Source of the DNA: Bradyrhizobium tropiciagri
GTDB taxonomy: Bacteria; Pseudomonadota; Alphaproteobacteria; Rhizobiales; Xanthobacteraceae
Length of the DNA stretch: 64,000 nucleotides
Direction of reading: 5' to 3'
Assembly: GCF_018130505.1 (NCBI RefSeq)
Contig: NZ_JAFCKH010000004.1
Coordinates: forward strand, 310,001-374,000
This document shows positions 46,016 to 53,065 of this stretch, piece after piece; within the stretch, counting starts at the first letter, position 1, and every line of letters begins with the position of its first letter. The notes beneath the pieces are model-generated. The model saw only the letters and a list, made by a program, of their open reading frames with translations. It was not told the DNA's origin and ran no database searches. Both the position numbers and the translations under genes were made by a program.

Positions 46016-46243
46016 CCGCGGGCGCGCTCGCGCCGCGAGCGGAGAGGGCGCGGCCGTCTCGGGGAACCCGGATGGCTGTCACAAACGGACACACTCGACT
46101 GATCCATTTGGGTCATGACAGGAGGTACGCGAAAATGGTTCTCAACCGGCGCAAGAAATCGATTTGAGGGGGGGCGCACCAGCGCAGGGGAAACGCGGGG
46201 GCGCGCCAGCTGAGTATTTTCTATACTTTGCCAGGTGGATTTG

Positions 46244-46375
46244 ATGTTGCGTACCGGCTTGATCTTGTTTGCGCTCGTGGCTGGGGCGTTGGCCCTGCTG
46301 TCGCTTCCCGACATGGATGAGCATGCCTCGTCTGTTTCAGCCCTTTCCGTCCCGGTCAGCCGGCTGAGCCACTGA
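46244..46375 (+). CDS. Very small exported or membrane peptide
   Basis: 43 residues from an ATG at 46244, with AGGTGGA 5 nt upstream. Hydrophobic N-terminus (LRTGLILFALVAGALALLSL) then PDMDEHASSVSALSVPVSRLSH. It looks like a short secreted or anchored peptide; no homologue recognised. An even shorter frame at 46135-46167 (MVLNRRKKSI, 10 codons) follows a strong GGAGGT but is not called. Confidence 0.42.
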   Translation: MLRTGLILFALVAGALALLSLPDMDEHASSVSALSVPVSRLSH

Positions 46376-46516
46376 CACACACCCTTCTACCGACGGCGTT
46401 TCTGAACGCTTGCCCCTCCGGCCAATCGCCACTATACGTTCGCTCGTCGCGGCCGTTGACGGCTGTGGCCGGTCCAGCGCATCTCACGTCTAACATATTG
46501 ATTTGCTGGTAGTTTT

Positions 46517-46591
46517 GCTCCCTTCGTCTATCGGTTAGGACGCCACCCTTTCACGGTGGAGAGAGCGGTTCGATTCCGCTAGGGAGCGCCA
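46517..46591 (+). tRNA. tRNA-Glu (anticodon UUC)
   Basis: 75 nt with a full cloverleaf. The acceptor GCTCCCT pairs with AGGGAGC, anticodon arm CCACC-CTTTCAC-GGTGG reads UUC, T-arm GCGG-TTCGATT-CCGC, and CCA is encoded. The phage-like genes start directly after, so this tRNA is the likely integration site. Confidence 0.97.
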
Positions 46592-46653
46592 TCGCGCAAA
46601 ATCCCCAAAAATATCTGAGCAAATACAGCCACTTGCGCTGGTGCCCGATTTGC

Positions 46654-46675
46654 TGTTGCACAGTTTGTTGCACAG
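46654..46675. repeat. Tandem direct repeat TGTTGCACAG
   Basis: The 10-bp unit occurs at 46654-46663 and 46666-46675 (12-bp period), 63 nt past the tRNA 3' end. Tight direct repeats beside a tRNA attachment site resemble arm-type recombinase binding sites; this reading is an inference. Confidence 0.5.
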
Positions 46676-46725
46676 TCGAAAACGCCGATCTGTTCTTGTC
46701 CTGTTCGCTGCGTTATCGTCCGCAA

Positions 46726-47175
46726 ATGGCCCCCAAACACCACCCGATGCCGCTCTCTGGAGGCGACCGCAAGGCGCTGACCAAGGAGCTGGCGAAGGCG
46801 AGGGCGATGACGACGATTCTCGCCACCCGTTCGGCCGAGAAGCGCGTGGCCGGCGAGGCGTTGATCCGCGAGGCCGACGATCTTGCCTGCCAGAGCTGGA
46901 ATGAGCGGATGTGGTCGGACGGCGGACCGATCGACCCGTCGCCCTCGATCGACCAGGCCATCAACGGCGGCTACGCTTGGCTCGAGATCCGTTGCTCGCG
47001 CTGTAAGACGCCGCGCGCCGTCGACCTCGCCGCCCTGCCGCACGTGCCGACCACCTGCGTGCACGATCTCGCCGGCCGGCTGCGCTGCGAGAAATGCCGC
47101 AAGGCCGGCAAGCGGCCTATCGCCGAGCTGCTGCAGCTGGCGCCACGTCGATCGACGGCAGGCGAGGCGCCATGA
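46726..47175 (+). CDS. Zinc-ribbon protein of unknown function, island-associated
   Basis: 149 residues from the ATG at 46726. The first ~100 residues contain a helical region (GGDRKALTKELAKARAMTTILATRSAEKRVAGEALIREADDLACQSWNERMWSDGGP). The C-terminus has CSRCKTPRAVDLAALPHVPTTCVHDLAGRLRCEKCRKAGKRP, two CxxC pairs that should form a zinc ribbon. I recall this type beside Bradyrhizobium tRNA-linked islands but know no function. The stop overlaps the next start (ATGA). Confidence 0.75.
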   Translation: MAPKHHPMPLSGGDRKALTKELAKARAMTTILATRSAEKRVAGEALIREADDLACQSWNERMWSDGGPIDPSPSIDQAINGGYAWLEIRCSRCKTPRAVDLAALPHVPTTCVHDLAGRLRCEKCRKAGKRPIAELLQLAPRRSTAGEAP

Positions 47176-47516
47176 CTGATCAGCTCCTCTTACGCCGGAC
47201 GGTGATCGCCGGTGAGACCGCGCCCGACGATTACGTGGTGATCTGGGACGGCATCACGATCGGCCGCATCCATCGCCCGGCCGGCCTGCCGCCGGGACGG
47301 CCGCATGTCGCGTGGGGCGTCGCATTCCCCGGCAAGCCGCAACCGCCGAAGCATCGCGGGCACTGCGCGGATCTCGACGAGTGCAAGAGGATGGTGCGGC
47401 TGGTGTGGAGTGCCATCCGGCCGACCCTGACCGACGAGGACATCCGCACGGCGCGGGAGTACGAGGCGAACAGCAAGGACCGTCCCTGGAAACGGCCGCG
47501 GCACTGGCAGGAGTGA
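47172..47516 (+). CDS. Conserved island protein of unknown function
   Basis: 114 residues, coupled to the preceding gene by a 4-nt overlap. It reads as a small globular protein (VIAGETAPDDYVVIWDGITIGRIHRP ... HVAWGVAFPGKPQPPKHRGHCADLDECKRMVRLVWSAIRP). No domain recognised. The pair probably functions together. Confidence 0.7.
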   Translation: MTDQLLLRRTVIAGETAPDDYVVIWDGITIGRIHRPAGLPPGRPHVAWGVAFPGKPQPPKHRGHCADLDECKRMVRLVWSAIRPTLTDEDIRTAREYEANSKDRPWKRPRHWQE

Positions 47517-47557
47517 TAGCCTGCGGGTTTGTTGATCAACTAACGGGGCAACATTTT

Positions 47558-48175
47558 ATGTCGTCAGATTTTCCACGCGATCCAGAATTCCAAATGAAAA
47601 GAGGTCTCGCTATCGAGGCGTACGCTGGCCTGGAGAGTGCGCTCAACTATCTATTTGGCCACCTTCTCGAGACGAGCCCCGACAAGGCCGGCGTCGTTTT
47701 TTTTCGCGTCGTCAATTCACGCGCGCGGAACACGATGCTTGAGGATCTGCTCGATAAAAAGCACCGGAAGAAATATGACGACTTCTTTCGCGGTATATCG
47801 GGTGCACCCGGCCAGAAGCGACAGCCTGGGCTGTTTGCCATGATCACTGCGCTAGACCAACAGCGAAATGAAATTGTTCATTGGCACACTGTCTTCGCTC
47901 GCAGGAGGGTCGGTGAGACCCAGGAGGAGCTGCGGCCCCACGTGTTTTGGTCGACGCTTATGGAAGATGAACCGGCGCGCTGGTACGGCAAGAAACGGCT
48001 CCAGTCGTTCATAGACAAGACCGACTTTGTGGCGGCGACAGTCTGGGCGTTCTATCGCGTTATGGAGAACAAGCTCGACGGTCTGGTTGGTGATCCGGCA
48101 GCGTGGGCGAAGGTATTTGAAGCTCCGCCCGTTTATCCGGCCCCTGAGGCGCATCCGCTATACAAGCCGGAGTAG
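47558..48175 (+). CDS. Putative HEPN-domain protein
   Basis: 205 residues, mostly helical, from the ATG at 47558. QQRNEIVHW contains R103-N104-x3-H108, the RNxxxH active-site motif of HEPN ribonucleases, in the expected place on the last helix of a bundle (AMITALDQQRNEIVHWHTV). The N-terminus (RGLAIEAYAGLESALNYLFGHLLE) suits the bundle. Codon use is visibly less G+C-rich than the neighbours (AAT, AAA, GAA, ATT frequent), suggesting recent transfer. HEPN proteins often act in toxin-antitoxin or abortive infection; that is inference here, and no antitoxin is obvious. Confidence 0.6.
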   Translation: MSSDFPRDPEFQMKRGLAIEAYAGLESALNYLFGHLLETSPDKAGVVFFRVVNSRARNTMLEDLLDKKHRKKYDDFFRGISGAPGQKRQPGLFAMITALDQQRNEIVHWHTVFARRRVGETQEELRPHVFWSTLMEDEPARWYGKKRLQSFIDKTDFVAATVWAFYRVMENKLDGLVGDPAAWAKVFEAPPVYPAPEAHPLYKPE

Positions 48176-48176
48176 G

Positions 48177-48371
48177 TCAGTGGGCGGCGACGGACGCCCG
48201 CGCCAGATGCTGCCGCGCGCGGCTGACGGGATCGCCACGCCGGCGAAGGTCCTCGAGCTCCTGTTCGAGGCGATCGAGCAGCGGCGCATATTTCGGGCCG
48301 TGCTCGAGAATGATCTCGGACACCAGGGCGATCGCGTTGATCAACCGCTCCTCGGTGACCGGCGCCGTCAT
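48177..48371 (-). CDS. Small hypothetical protein of the minus-strand phage operon
   Basis: 64 residues. Helical (EERLINAIALVSEIILEHGPKYAPLLDRLEQELEDLRRRGDPV). Last gene of a four-gene minus-strand series with 1-4 nt overlaps. No family recognised. Confidence 0.68.
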   Translation of the reverse strand: MTAPVTEERLINAIALVSEIILEHGPKYAPLLDRLEQELEDLRRRGDPVSRARQHLARASVAAH

Positions 48372-48652
48372 GATGCGCGCGCCTCGACGTACGGCGGCCG
48401 ATCGAGAAACTCGCGCACCGAATCCGCCACGAAGATGATCCGCTGGACCGGATCGGCGTTCGACTTCGATGCGAAGAGATATTCGCGGCAGCCGGCGGCC
48501 ACCATCAGCAGCTCGTCGCCGTAGGCGATGGGCGATCGCAGGCAGGACGCGGTCGACGCCAGCAGGCCGACGACCGCTGTCTGGCGGGCGGCCTCGCTCT
48601 CGGCGGCGCGCATCTTGATCACGAAGTCGGCGCAGGCGTCGCTGAGGCTCAT
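48368..48652 (-). CDS. Small hypothetical protein of the minus-strand phage operon
   Basis: 94 residues (SLSDACADFVIKMRAAESEAARQTAVVGLLASTASCLRS ... RIIFVADSVREFLDRPPYVE). Its ATG overlaps the preceding stop by 4 nt, and its stop overlaps the next start. Not recognised. Confidence 0.68.
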   Translation of the reverse strand: MSLSDACADFVIKMRAAESEAARQTAVVGLLASTASCLRSPIAYGDELLMVAAGCREYLFASKSNADPVQRIIFVADSVREFLDRPPYVEARAS

Positions 48653-48942
48653 TCGGCCGCCACCTGTAGAATGTCGGCCTCGCGCGGAATTGGCCGGCCG
48701 GGAAGCCGCGCGATCGCCTCGATGATGTCGCCGGCGGAGATCCAGTAGCTCTTGATGCTGGTGCCATTGCGCACCATCAGCCGGCCGTTGAAGCCGTGCC
48801 GGATCACCTTGCCGGTCCGGATCCGGCTGTTGCGCCACCACGTCGCCGTGCTGCCGACGGGATACTCCGCCACCACGATCTTCTCGAAGGCGAGCTGCGC
48901 GCGTGCGAGGTCGGCCTGTGCCTGGACGAGCTGTGCGGTCAT
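48649..48942 (-). CDS. Small hypothetical protein of the minus-strand phage operon
   Basis: 97 residues from the ATG at 48942. Starts with a helix (AQLVQAQADLARAQLAFEKIVV) then a beta-rich part (TATWWRNSRIRTGKVIRHGFNGRLMVRNGTSIKSYWISAGDIIEAIA) resembling a small SH3/Tudor-like barrel. No name assigned. Confidence 0.68.
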   Translation of the reverse strand: MTAQLVQAQADLARAQLAFEKIVVAEYPVGSTATWWRNSRIRTGKVIRHGFNGRLMVRNGTSIKSYWISAGDIIEAIARLPGRPIPREADILQVAAE

Positions 48943-49163
48943 CAATGCACCGCCGCGACGTTGCAAAGGCGGCGGGCATCGTCGGCCAGCCGGGCGACGT
49001 CGAACGCGCTGTAACCCATGTGCATCAGGGCGACGATGGCCTCGCGCTCGCTGCCGGCGGCGTCGAGCAAGCGCAGGTCGCGGGCCATTCGCTTGGTGAC
49101 TTCCGCGCGGCGATCGTCGGGATCGAGAAGCGGACCATCGAGTGGGCTGAATAGTTGTGCCAT
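48942..49163 (-). CDS. Small hypothetical protein, first of the minus-strand phage operon
   Basis: 73 residues from the ATG at 49163. DPDDRRAEVTKRMARDLRLLDAAGSEREAIVALMHMGYSAFDVARLADDARRL is helical with a UBA/HTH-like GYSAFDVARL step. Its stop shares one base with the next ATG (TGATG). A TGTA-type palindrome lies ~50 nt upstream at 49215-49233, so the operon may be repressor-controlled. Confidence 0.65.
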   Translation of the reverse strand: MAQLFSPLDGPLLDPDDRRAEVTKRMARDLRLLDAAGSEREAIVALMHMGYSAFDVARLADDARRLCNVAAVH

Positions 49164-49214
49164 TGACGAAACCCCCAAGGTTGCGTCAGCAGCCTAACCC
49201 TATTCGGCCATCAA

Positions 49215-49233
49215 TGTATACTGAAATGTACAT
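49215..49233. promoter_or_regulatory. Candidate repressor site
   Basis: TGTATACTGAAATGTACAT contains TGTAC/TGTA half-sites like those of the operator at 50036-50051, upstream of the minus-strand operon and downstream of the repressor gene. Similarity is partial. Confidence 0.4.
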
Positions 49234-49260
49234 CCAGATGGACGTAGTCCGGAAAGGCCG

Positions 49261-49959
49261 TCAGCGCCGGCGAGCCCGGATGCTTTCCGTGATGGGGCCG
49301 ATCACGATGACCCGGTCGTTGTCCACAAGCATTGGCTTGCGGAGGCTCGGATCATTCGAGGCCGACATCAGATAGGGCGCCTCGAAGATCCGGAACACGG
49401 TTTCCATCGCGCCTGACCGGGGGTCGTGGACTTGCGCAGCAACGGCATCGCCGGCGCGGTGCGGAACGCTTGGGTCGACAACGACGATATCGCCCGGCTG
49501 GTAGCCGGCCTGTTCGAGTGCCCGGGTCCGTAACTCCCACGGCGTCGCATTGGGATGGTCTTTCGCGAGCTGCGCGAGGAACCTCACGATTGAGGGTATC
49601 GCCACGCTGGTGCCACGCGTATCGAACGGCGCGCCCTCGTCGGCAATGCCGCTGGCGCCAGGCACCTGATAGGTGTCGGGGCCCGGCAGGCCGTAGTGCT
49701 CGACGAGCATGCGGATCTGTGTCGCGCCGAAAACGGTTCCGTCCTTCCGCTTCCGGTAGATGTAGTTGACGTTGAGGCCCGCATCCTTTGCCAGCGAGGC
49801 GTCGGTGCGGCCGGTCCGCGCAAGCAGCCAATCGACCCAGGCGAACTGACGCGCATGTTCCTCCGAATGAACCGCGGAACGGTTCTTCGGAGCAGGCGGC
49901 GGCGAGGTCGTTGACCGAGGCATGGCGAAAGGGCGGTTCCGATGGAGCAAAGCGTCCAT
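49261..49959 (-). CDS. CI-like phage repressor
   Basis: 232 residues from the ATG at 49959, chosen because AAGGGA precedes it; 49923 has no ribosome site. The N-terminal HTH region is FAWVDWLLARTGRTDASLAKDAGLNVNYIYRKRKDGTVFGATQIRMLVEHYGLP. The C-terminal half resembles the S24/LexA dimerisation fold (ALEQAGYQPGDIVVVDPSVPHRAGDAVAAQVHD), but I see no clear Ser-Lys dyad, so RecA-stimulated self-cleavage is doubtful. It is divergent from the Cro-like gene. It should keep the early genes silent in the lysogen. Confidence 0.78.
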   Translation of the reverse strand: MDALLHRNRPFAMPRSTTSPPPAPKNRSAVHSEEHARQFAWVDWLLARTGRTDASLAKDAGLNVNYIYRKRKDGTVFGATQIRMLVEHYGLPGPDTYQVPGASGIADEGAPFDTRGTSVAIPSIVRFLAQLAKDHPNATPWELRTRALEQAGYQPGDIVVVDPSVPHRAGDAVAAQVHDPRSGAMETVFRIFEAPYLMSASNDPSLRKPMLVDNDRVIVIGPITESIRARRR

Positions 49960-50035
49960 CGAACTATCCCTTGTGGATATGGCTGCGGCTATGGCCAAAA
50001 TCTGCCTTGACGAAGTACGGTTAACGCCATCTGAA

Positions 50036-50051
50036 TGTACGAGATCGTACA
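50036..50051. promoter_or_regulatory. Operator between CI-like and Cro-like genes
   Basis: TGTACGA GA TCGTACA: 7-bp perfect inverted arms around 2 bp, centred 30 nt before the Cro-like start and ~85 nt before the CI-like start. Position and symmetry fit the lysis/lysogeny operator. Confidence 0.65.
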
Positions 50052-50073
50052 TCACTGATTCGGACCCGCCAAG

Positions 50074-50307
50074 ATGTCACCGGAACAAATAAATTGCCGC
50101 GCCCAAGCCATCCGGCTCGACCGGAAGGCCCTGGCGCTGCTGGCCGACCGGTCGGAGAAGGCCGTCGGGGCGACGCTCGGGGGCAGGTCCAAGCCCCGCT
50201 ACGACAGTCTCGAAGCGATCGAGAATGCCCTGATCGCCGAAGAACGCCGCATGCTGAACTACTTGCTCTCGCTTTATCCGCCGCCTCGCCGGAGGGCGGC
50301 GGCTTAG
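50074..50307 (+). CDS. Cro-like helix-turn-helix protein
   Basis: 77 residues. CRAQAIRLDRKALALLADRSEKAVGATLGGRSKPRYDSLEAIENALIAEERRML looks like a single HTH domain with LALLADRSEKAVGATLGG as the recognition region. First plus-strand gene after the operator and divergent from the repressor, the normal place for cro. Confidence 0.68.
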   Translation: MSPEQINCRAQAIRLDRKALALLADRSEKAVGATLGGRSKPRYDSLEAIENALIAEERRMLNYLLSLYPPPRRRAAA

Positions 50308-50416
50308 CCGCAGCCCGCCTCTTTAGTTTCCTCAGTTCGCGTACCCGAATTTCGACCGTCGCGCCGTCCGTGCCTCAGCACGGCGAACGGATTTTCTCGT
50401 CACTGGAGCATATCGC

Positions 50417-50686
50417 GTGATCATTCTCCTGAAAGTTGTCCTCGCAATCCTCATGGCATTCACGGCCATCGCGTTGGTCTGTGCGGTCACGCTGGCCCGC
50501 CGTCGACCCGACCCGCATGCCTCGCCCTATCGCGACATGCCCGGCTTCTCGCGCGAGCAGCTCGAGGCGATCGCGCGGCGCCCGGTCGAGGCGCATCACG
50601 GCGTTGGCAGCACGCGCAGGCGCCTGATTGGCCGGTCGGCCGCCAAGCAGGCCAAGCGGACCTTCGGCATGCGGGTCGCACAATGA
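50417..50686 (+). CDS. Small membrane protein
   Basis: 89 residues from a GTG at 50417. One N-terminal helix (IILLKVVLAILMAFTAIALVCAVTL) then a basic cytoplasmic tail (ARRRPDPHASPYRDMPGFSREQLEAIARRPVEAHHG...AKQAKRTFG). No function recognised. The stop overlaps the next ATG by 4 nt. The gap before it (50308-50416) holds no gene. Confidence 0.62.
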   Translation: MIILLKVVLAILMAFTAIALVCAVTLARRRPDPHASPYRDMPGFSREQLEAIARRPVEAHHGVGSTRRRLIGRSAAKQAKRTFGMRVAQ

Positions 50687-52086
50687 GCACGCTGATGCCC
50701 GGCCACGCGCCGCTGAAACATCATCCGCTGGCGAACCTGTTCCCGATGATGGGGGACCGCGAGCAGGACGAGCTCGGCGAGGATATGCAGAAGAACAAGC
50801 AGCTGGAGACGGTCAAGCTGCACAAGGGCATGATCCTCGACGGCCGCAACCGCTACACCCAGCTGGTGAAGCGCGGCCTGCCGGTGCGGACCGAAGTGTT
50901 TCCGGGCACCGATCGCGAGGCGCTCGACTGGGTCATCTCCAAGAACCTGAAGCGGCGGCATCTGACCGAGAGCCAGCGCGCGATGGTCGCGGCCCGCCTG
51001 GCGACGCTGAAGCTCGGCGACAACCAGCATTCGCAGGCTGGGCAAATTTGCCCAACCACGCCCGATCTGCTCAGCGAGGTCGCGCCGCCGCCGGAGCCGG
51101 AGCCGGCCGTCTCGCAGTCGGAGGCCGCCGGGATCCTCAACGTCAGCCATCGCAGCGTGAAAACGGCGGCGAAGGTGCAGCGCGAGGCCATCCCGGAGGT
51201 GGTCGAAGCCGTCGACCGCGGCGAGGTCGCGGTATCCGCCGCCGCCGAGATCGCCGAGCGCCCGGCGGAGGAGCAGAAGGCCATCCTCGAGGCGCTGCCG
51301 CGCGACGCGCAGGGCAAGCTGACGCCGGAGGCGAAGAAGCAGGTCCGCGCGGTCGCCAAGGAAGTCCGCGCCGACGACCAGGCCGTGAAAAAGCAGAAGC
51401 GCGCGGATAAGGAGGCCAAGCTCGGAGCCAAGATCCTAGCGCTGCCGGAGGTCAAGGCCGGGCTGATCCTCTCCGACTTCGAATGGCACTTCAAGGTGCG
51501 GTCCGAAGAGACCGGCATGGACCGGCACGCGTCCAACCACTACGTCACGGCGCGCGAGGCGCAGACGCCTGAGGCGATCGTCGAGCGCCAGCGCGAGCGC
51601 ATGTCGATCGCGGCCGACGATTGCGTGCACCTGATGTGGGTGCCGGCCTGCTTCTCGGCGATCGGGCACAAGGTGATGGAGCTGCAGGGCTTCACCTATG
51701 TCTCGCAATTCGCCTGGATCAAGCCGTCGATCGGCACCGGCTTCTGGGTGCGCGACAAGCACGAGCTGCTGTTCATCGGCGTCAAGGGCAAGATCCCGGC
51801 GCCGGCGATGGGTGACCAGTTCGACAGCGCGATCCCGGCGCCGAAGGGCGAGCACTCCGAGAAGCCCGATTTTCAATACGAGATCGCCGAGCACTATTTC
51901 CCGAGCCTGCCGAAGGTCGAGCTGAACGCGCGGCGGCATCGCGAGGGTTGGATTCCGTGGGGCAATGAGGCGCCGGAGCCGGCGCAGGGTGGGCTCGCAT
52001 TCACTGACAGCGAAGAAGAATACACGGGCGATGCCGGGACCTTGTTCTCGGAGCCTCGACCTGATGGCGAGGAGCAGGCGGCATGA
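50683..52086 (+). CDS. ParB-like/MT-A70 adenine methyltransferase fusion
   Basis: 467 residues. Residues 10-115 are a ParB/Srx-like domain (LETVKLHKGMILDGRNRYTQLVKRGLPVRTEVF) with an HTH (SQSEAAGILNVSHRSVKTAAKVQ, ~144-166). Residues ~255-440 match MT-A70 methyltransferases (GLILSDFEWHFKVRSEETGMDRHASNHYVTA, DDCVHLMWVPACF, FTYVSQFAWIKPSIGTGFWVRDKHELLFIGVKG). The usual DPPW catalytic motif reads DFEW, which may cost activity. The linker DNA contains the palindrome at 51039-51054. The start overlaps the upstream gene. Confidence 0.85.
   Translation: MSTLMPGHAPLKHHPLANLFPMMGDREQDELGEDMQKNKQLETVKLHKGMILDGRNRYTQLVKRGLPVRTEVFPGTDREALDWVISKNLKRRHLTESQRAMVAARLATLKLGDNQHSQAGQICPTTPDLLSEVAPPPEPEPAVSQSEAAGILNVSHRSVKTAAKVQREAIPEVVEAVDRGEVAVSAAAEIAERPAEEQKAILEALPRDAQGKLTPEAKKQVRAVAKEVRADDQAVKKQKRADKEAKLGAKILALPEVKAGLILSDFEWHFKVRSEETGMDRHASNHYVTAREAQTPEAIVERQRERMSIAADDCVHLMWVPACFSAIGHKVMELQGFTYVSQFAWIKPSIGTGFWVRDKHELLFIGVKGKIPAPAMGDQFDSAIPAPKGEHSEKPDFQYEIAEHYFPSLPKVELNARRHREGWIPWGNEAPEPAQGGLAFTDSEEEYTGDAGTLFSEPRPDGEEQAA
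51039..51054. repeat. Perfect 16-bp palindrome inside coding sequence
   Basis: TGGGCAAATTTGCCCA, in frame as part of the codons for GQICP, in the linker between the ParB-like core and its HTH. The same 16 bp recurs at 56052-56067 in another gene. Confidence 0.85.
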
Positions 52087-52598
52087 AACAGTCCCGCTCG
52101 ATCTCCCTGCTCAAGAGCGTGATCTCGACCGCGGTCGGCTTCTCGCTCTCGCTGTTGCTGCAATGGCTGATCCTCCCCGTGCTGATCGGCGCGCCCGTGC
52201 CGCTGCATGCGAACCTGGCCTTTGCCGCGATCATGACGGCCGTGTCGATCGCGCGCGGTTACGTGCTGGAACGCTGCTTCGAGGCGATGGGCTGGCGGCA
52301 GCGGAAGCTGTCGCCGTTCATGCAGGCCGTCATCGCCGAGCGCTTCCGTCAGATCGACCAGGAAGGCTGGTCGCTCGATCACGACGACAAGCACGATCGC
52401 GGCGAGCTCGGCCTGGCGGGCGCGACGTACCTGATCCACGCCGGGACGGAATCCCGGACCGTGCCGTCTTTGTGGCCATGGGACGGATCGTGGTGGAAGC
52501 CGCAGGGCCGCCGCCGCGACCTGGTGCGCGCCGGCGCGCTGCTGGTGGCCGAAGGCGAGCGTTTCGATCGCGCGCGGAACAGGGGGAGGGGCCGATGA
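52083..52598 (+). CDS. Two-part phage protein: membrane N-domain plus ERxRQI-type C-domain
   Basis: 171 residues. Residues 1-70 are a two-helix membrane domain (SVISTAVGFSLSLLLQWLILPVLIG ... NLAFAAIMTAVSIARGYVLERCFEAMGW), like small standalone phage membrane proteins. Residues ~80-171 (ERFRQIDQEGWSLDHDDKHDRGELGLAGATYLIH...WPWDGSWWKPQGRRRDLVRAGALLVAEGERFDR) match a separate family of short phage proteins with a helical HDD core. I read it as a natural fusion of the two. 4-nt overlaps on both ends. Confidence 0.75.
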   Translation: MKQSRSISLLKSVISTAVGFSLSLLLQWLILPVLIGAPVPLHANLAFAAIMTAVSIARGYVLERCFEAMGWRQRKLSPFMQAVIAERFRQIDQEGWSLDHDDKHDRGELGLAGATYLIHAGTESRTVPSLWPWDGSWWKPQGRRRDLVRAGALLVAEGERFDRARNRGRGR

Positions 52599-53065
52599 CC
52601 GAGTTTCCAGCCATCGATCGGCTTCGCCGCGCCGCGCGTGAATTCGGCTGCAGCATCGATCTGCCGGCCGGCGACGCGCGCCTGTGCGAATGCTGCGAAG
52701 GCATGTTCATCAGCGACCTGATCGAAGGCATTCGCGCTAAGGCCGATCTCTGTCACTTCGGTGCGGAGACGGTCGGCATCCTGCTGAAGTTGATGCCGCG
52801 GTACCACGCCGACGTCGACTACCTGATCAGCCTGCTGGACGATGACTTCGACGGCTGGCCGGAATGCCCCGTGCTCAACGCGATCAAGGGCGTTCACTGT
52901 GCGCTGTCTATCCGCGATGCGTCGTCGCGCTGGCTCGCGGAAGCCGCGCGGCAGATCGGCGAGCTGCATGTCGGCGACGGGCCGAACGGTTTCGGCGGCG
53001 ACGCCAAGACCTGGGCCGCCGCGACGCTGCAGGCCTCGATCGCGAAAGTGATGGTGCCGGCATGA
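52595..53065 (+). CDS. Phage hypothetical protein
   Basis: 156 residues from the ATG at 52595 (GGGGGAGGG upstream). Contains a CECCEG cysteine cluster (DARLCECCEGMFISDLIEGIRAKADLCHFG) and an acidic middle (YLISLLDDDFDGWPECPVLNAIKG). No family recognised. Overlaps the genes on both sides by 4 nt. Confidence 0.7.
   Translation: MTEFPAIDRLRRAAREFGCSIDLPAGDARLCECCEGMFISDLIEGIRAKADLCHFGAETVGILLKLMPRYHADVDYLISLLDDDFDGWPECPVLNAIKGVHCALSIRDASSRWLAEAARQIGELHVGDGPNGFGGDAKTWAAATLQASIAKVMVPA

Noticed and set aside
46592-49163. Search for an integrase near the tRNA
   Set aside because: None of the frames on either strand shows the tyrosine (R..HxxR..Y) or serine recombinase signatures; the element's integrase is not in the window.
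52864-53061. Upstream extension of the methyltransferase frame
   Set aside because: It overlaps the preceding gene in another frame, is Arg/Ala-rich shadow, and the ATG at 53062 gives motif I at the right distance.
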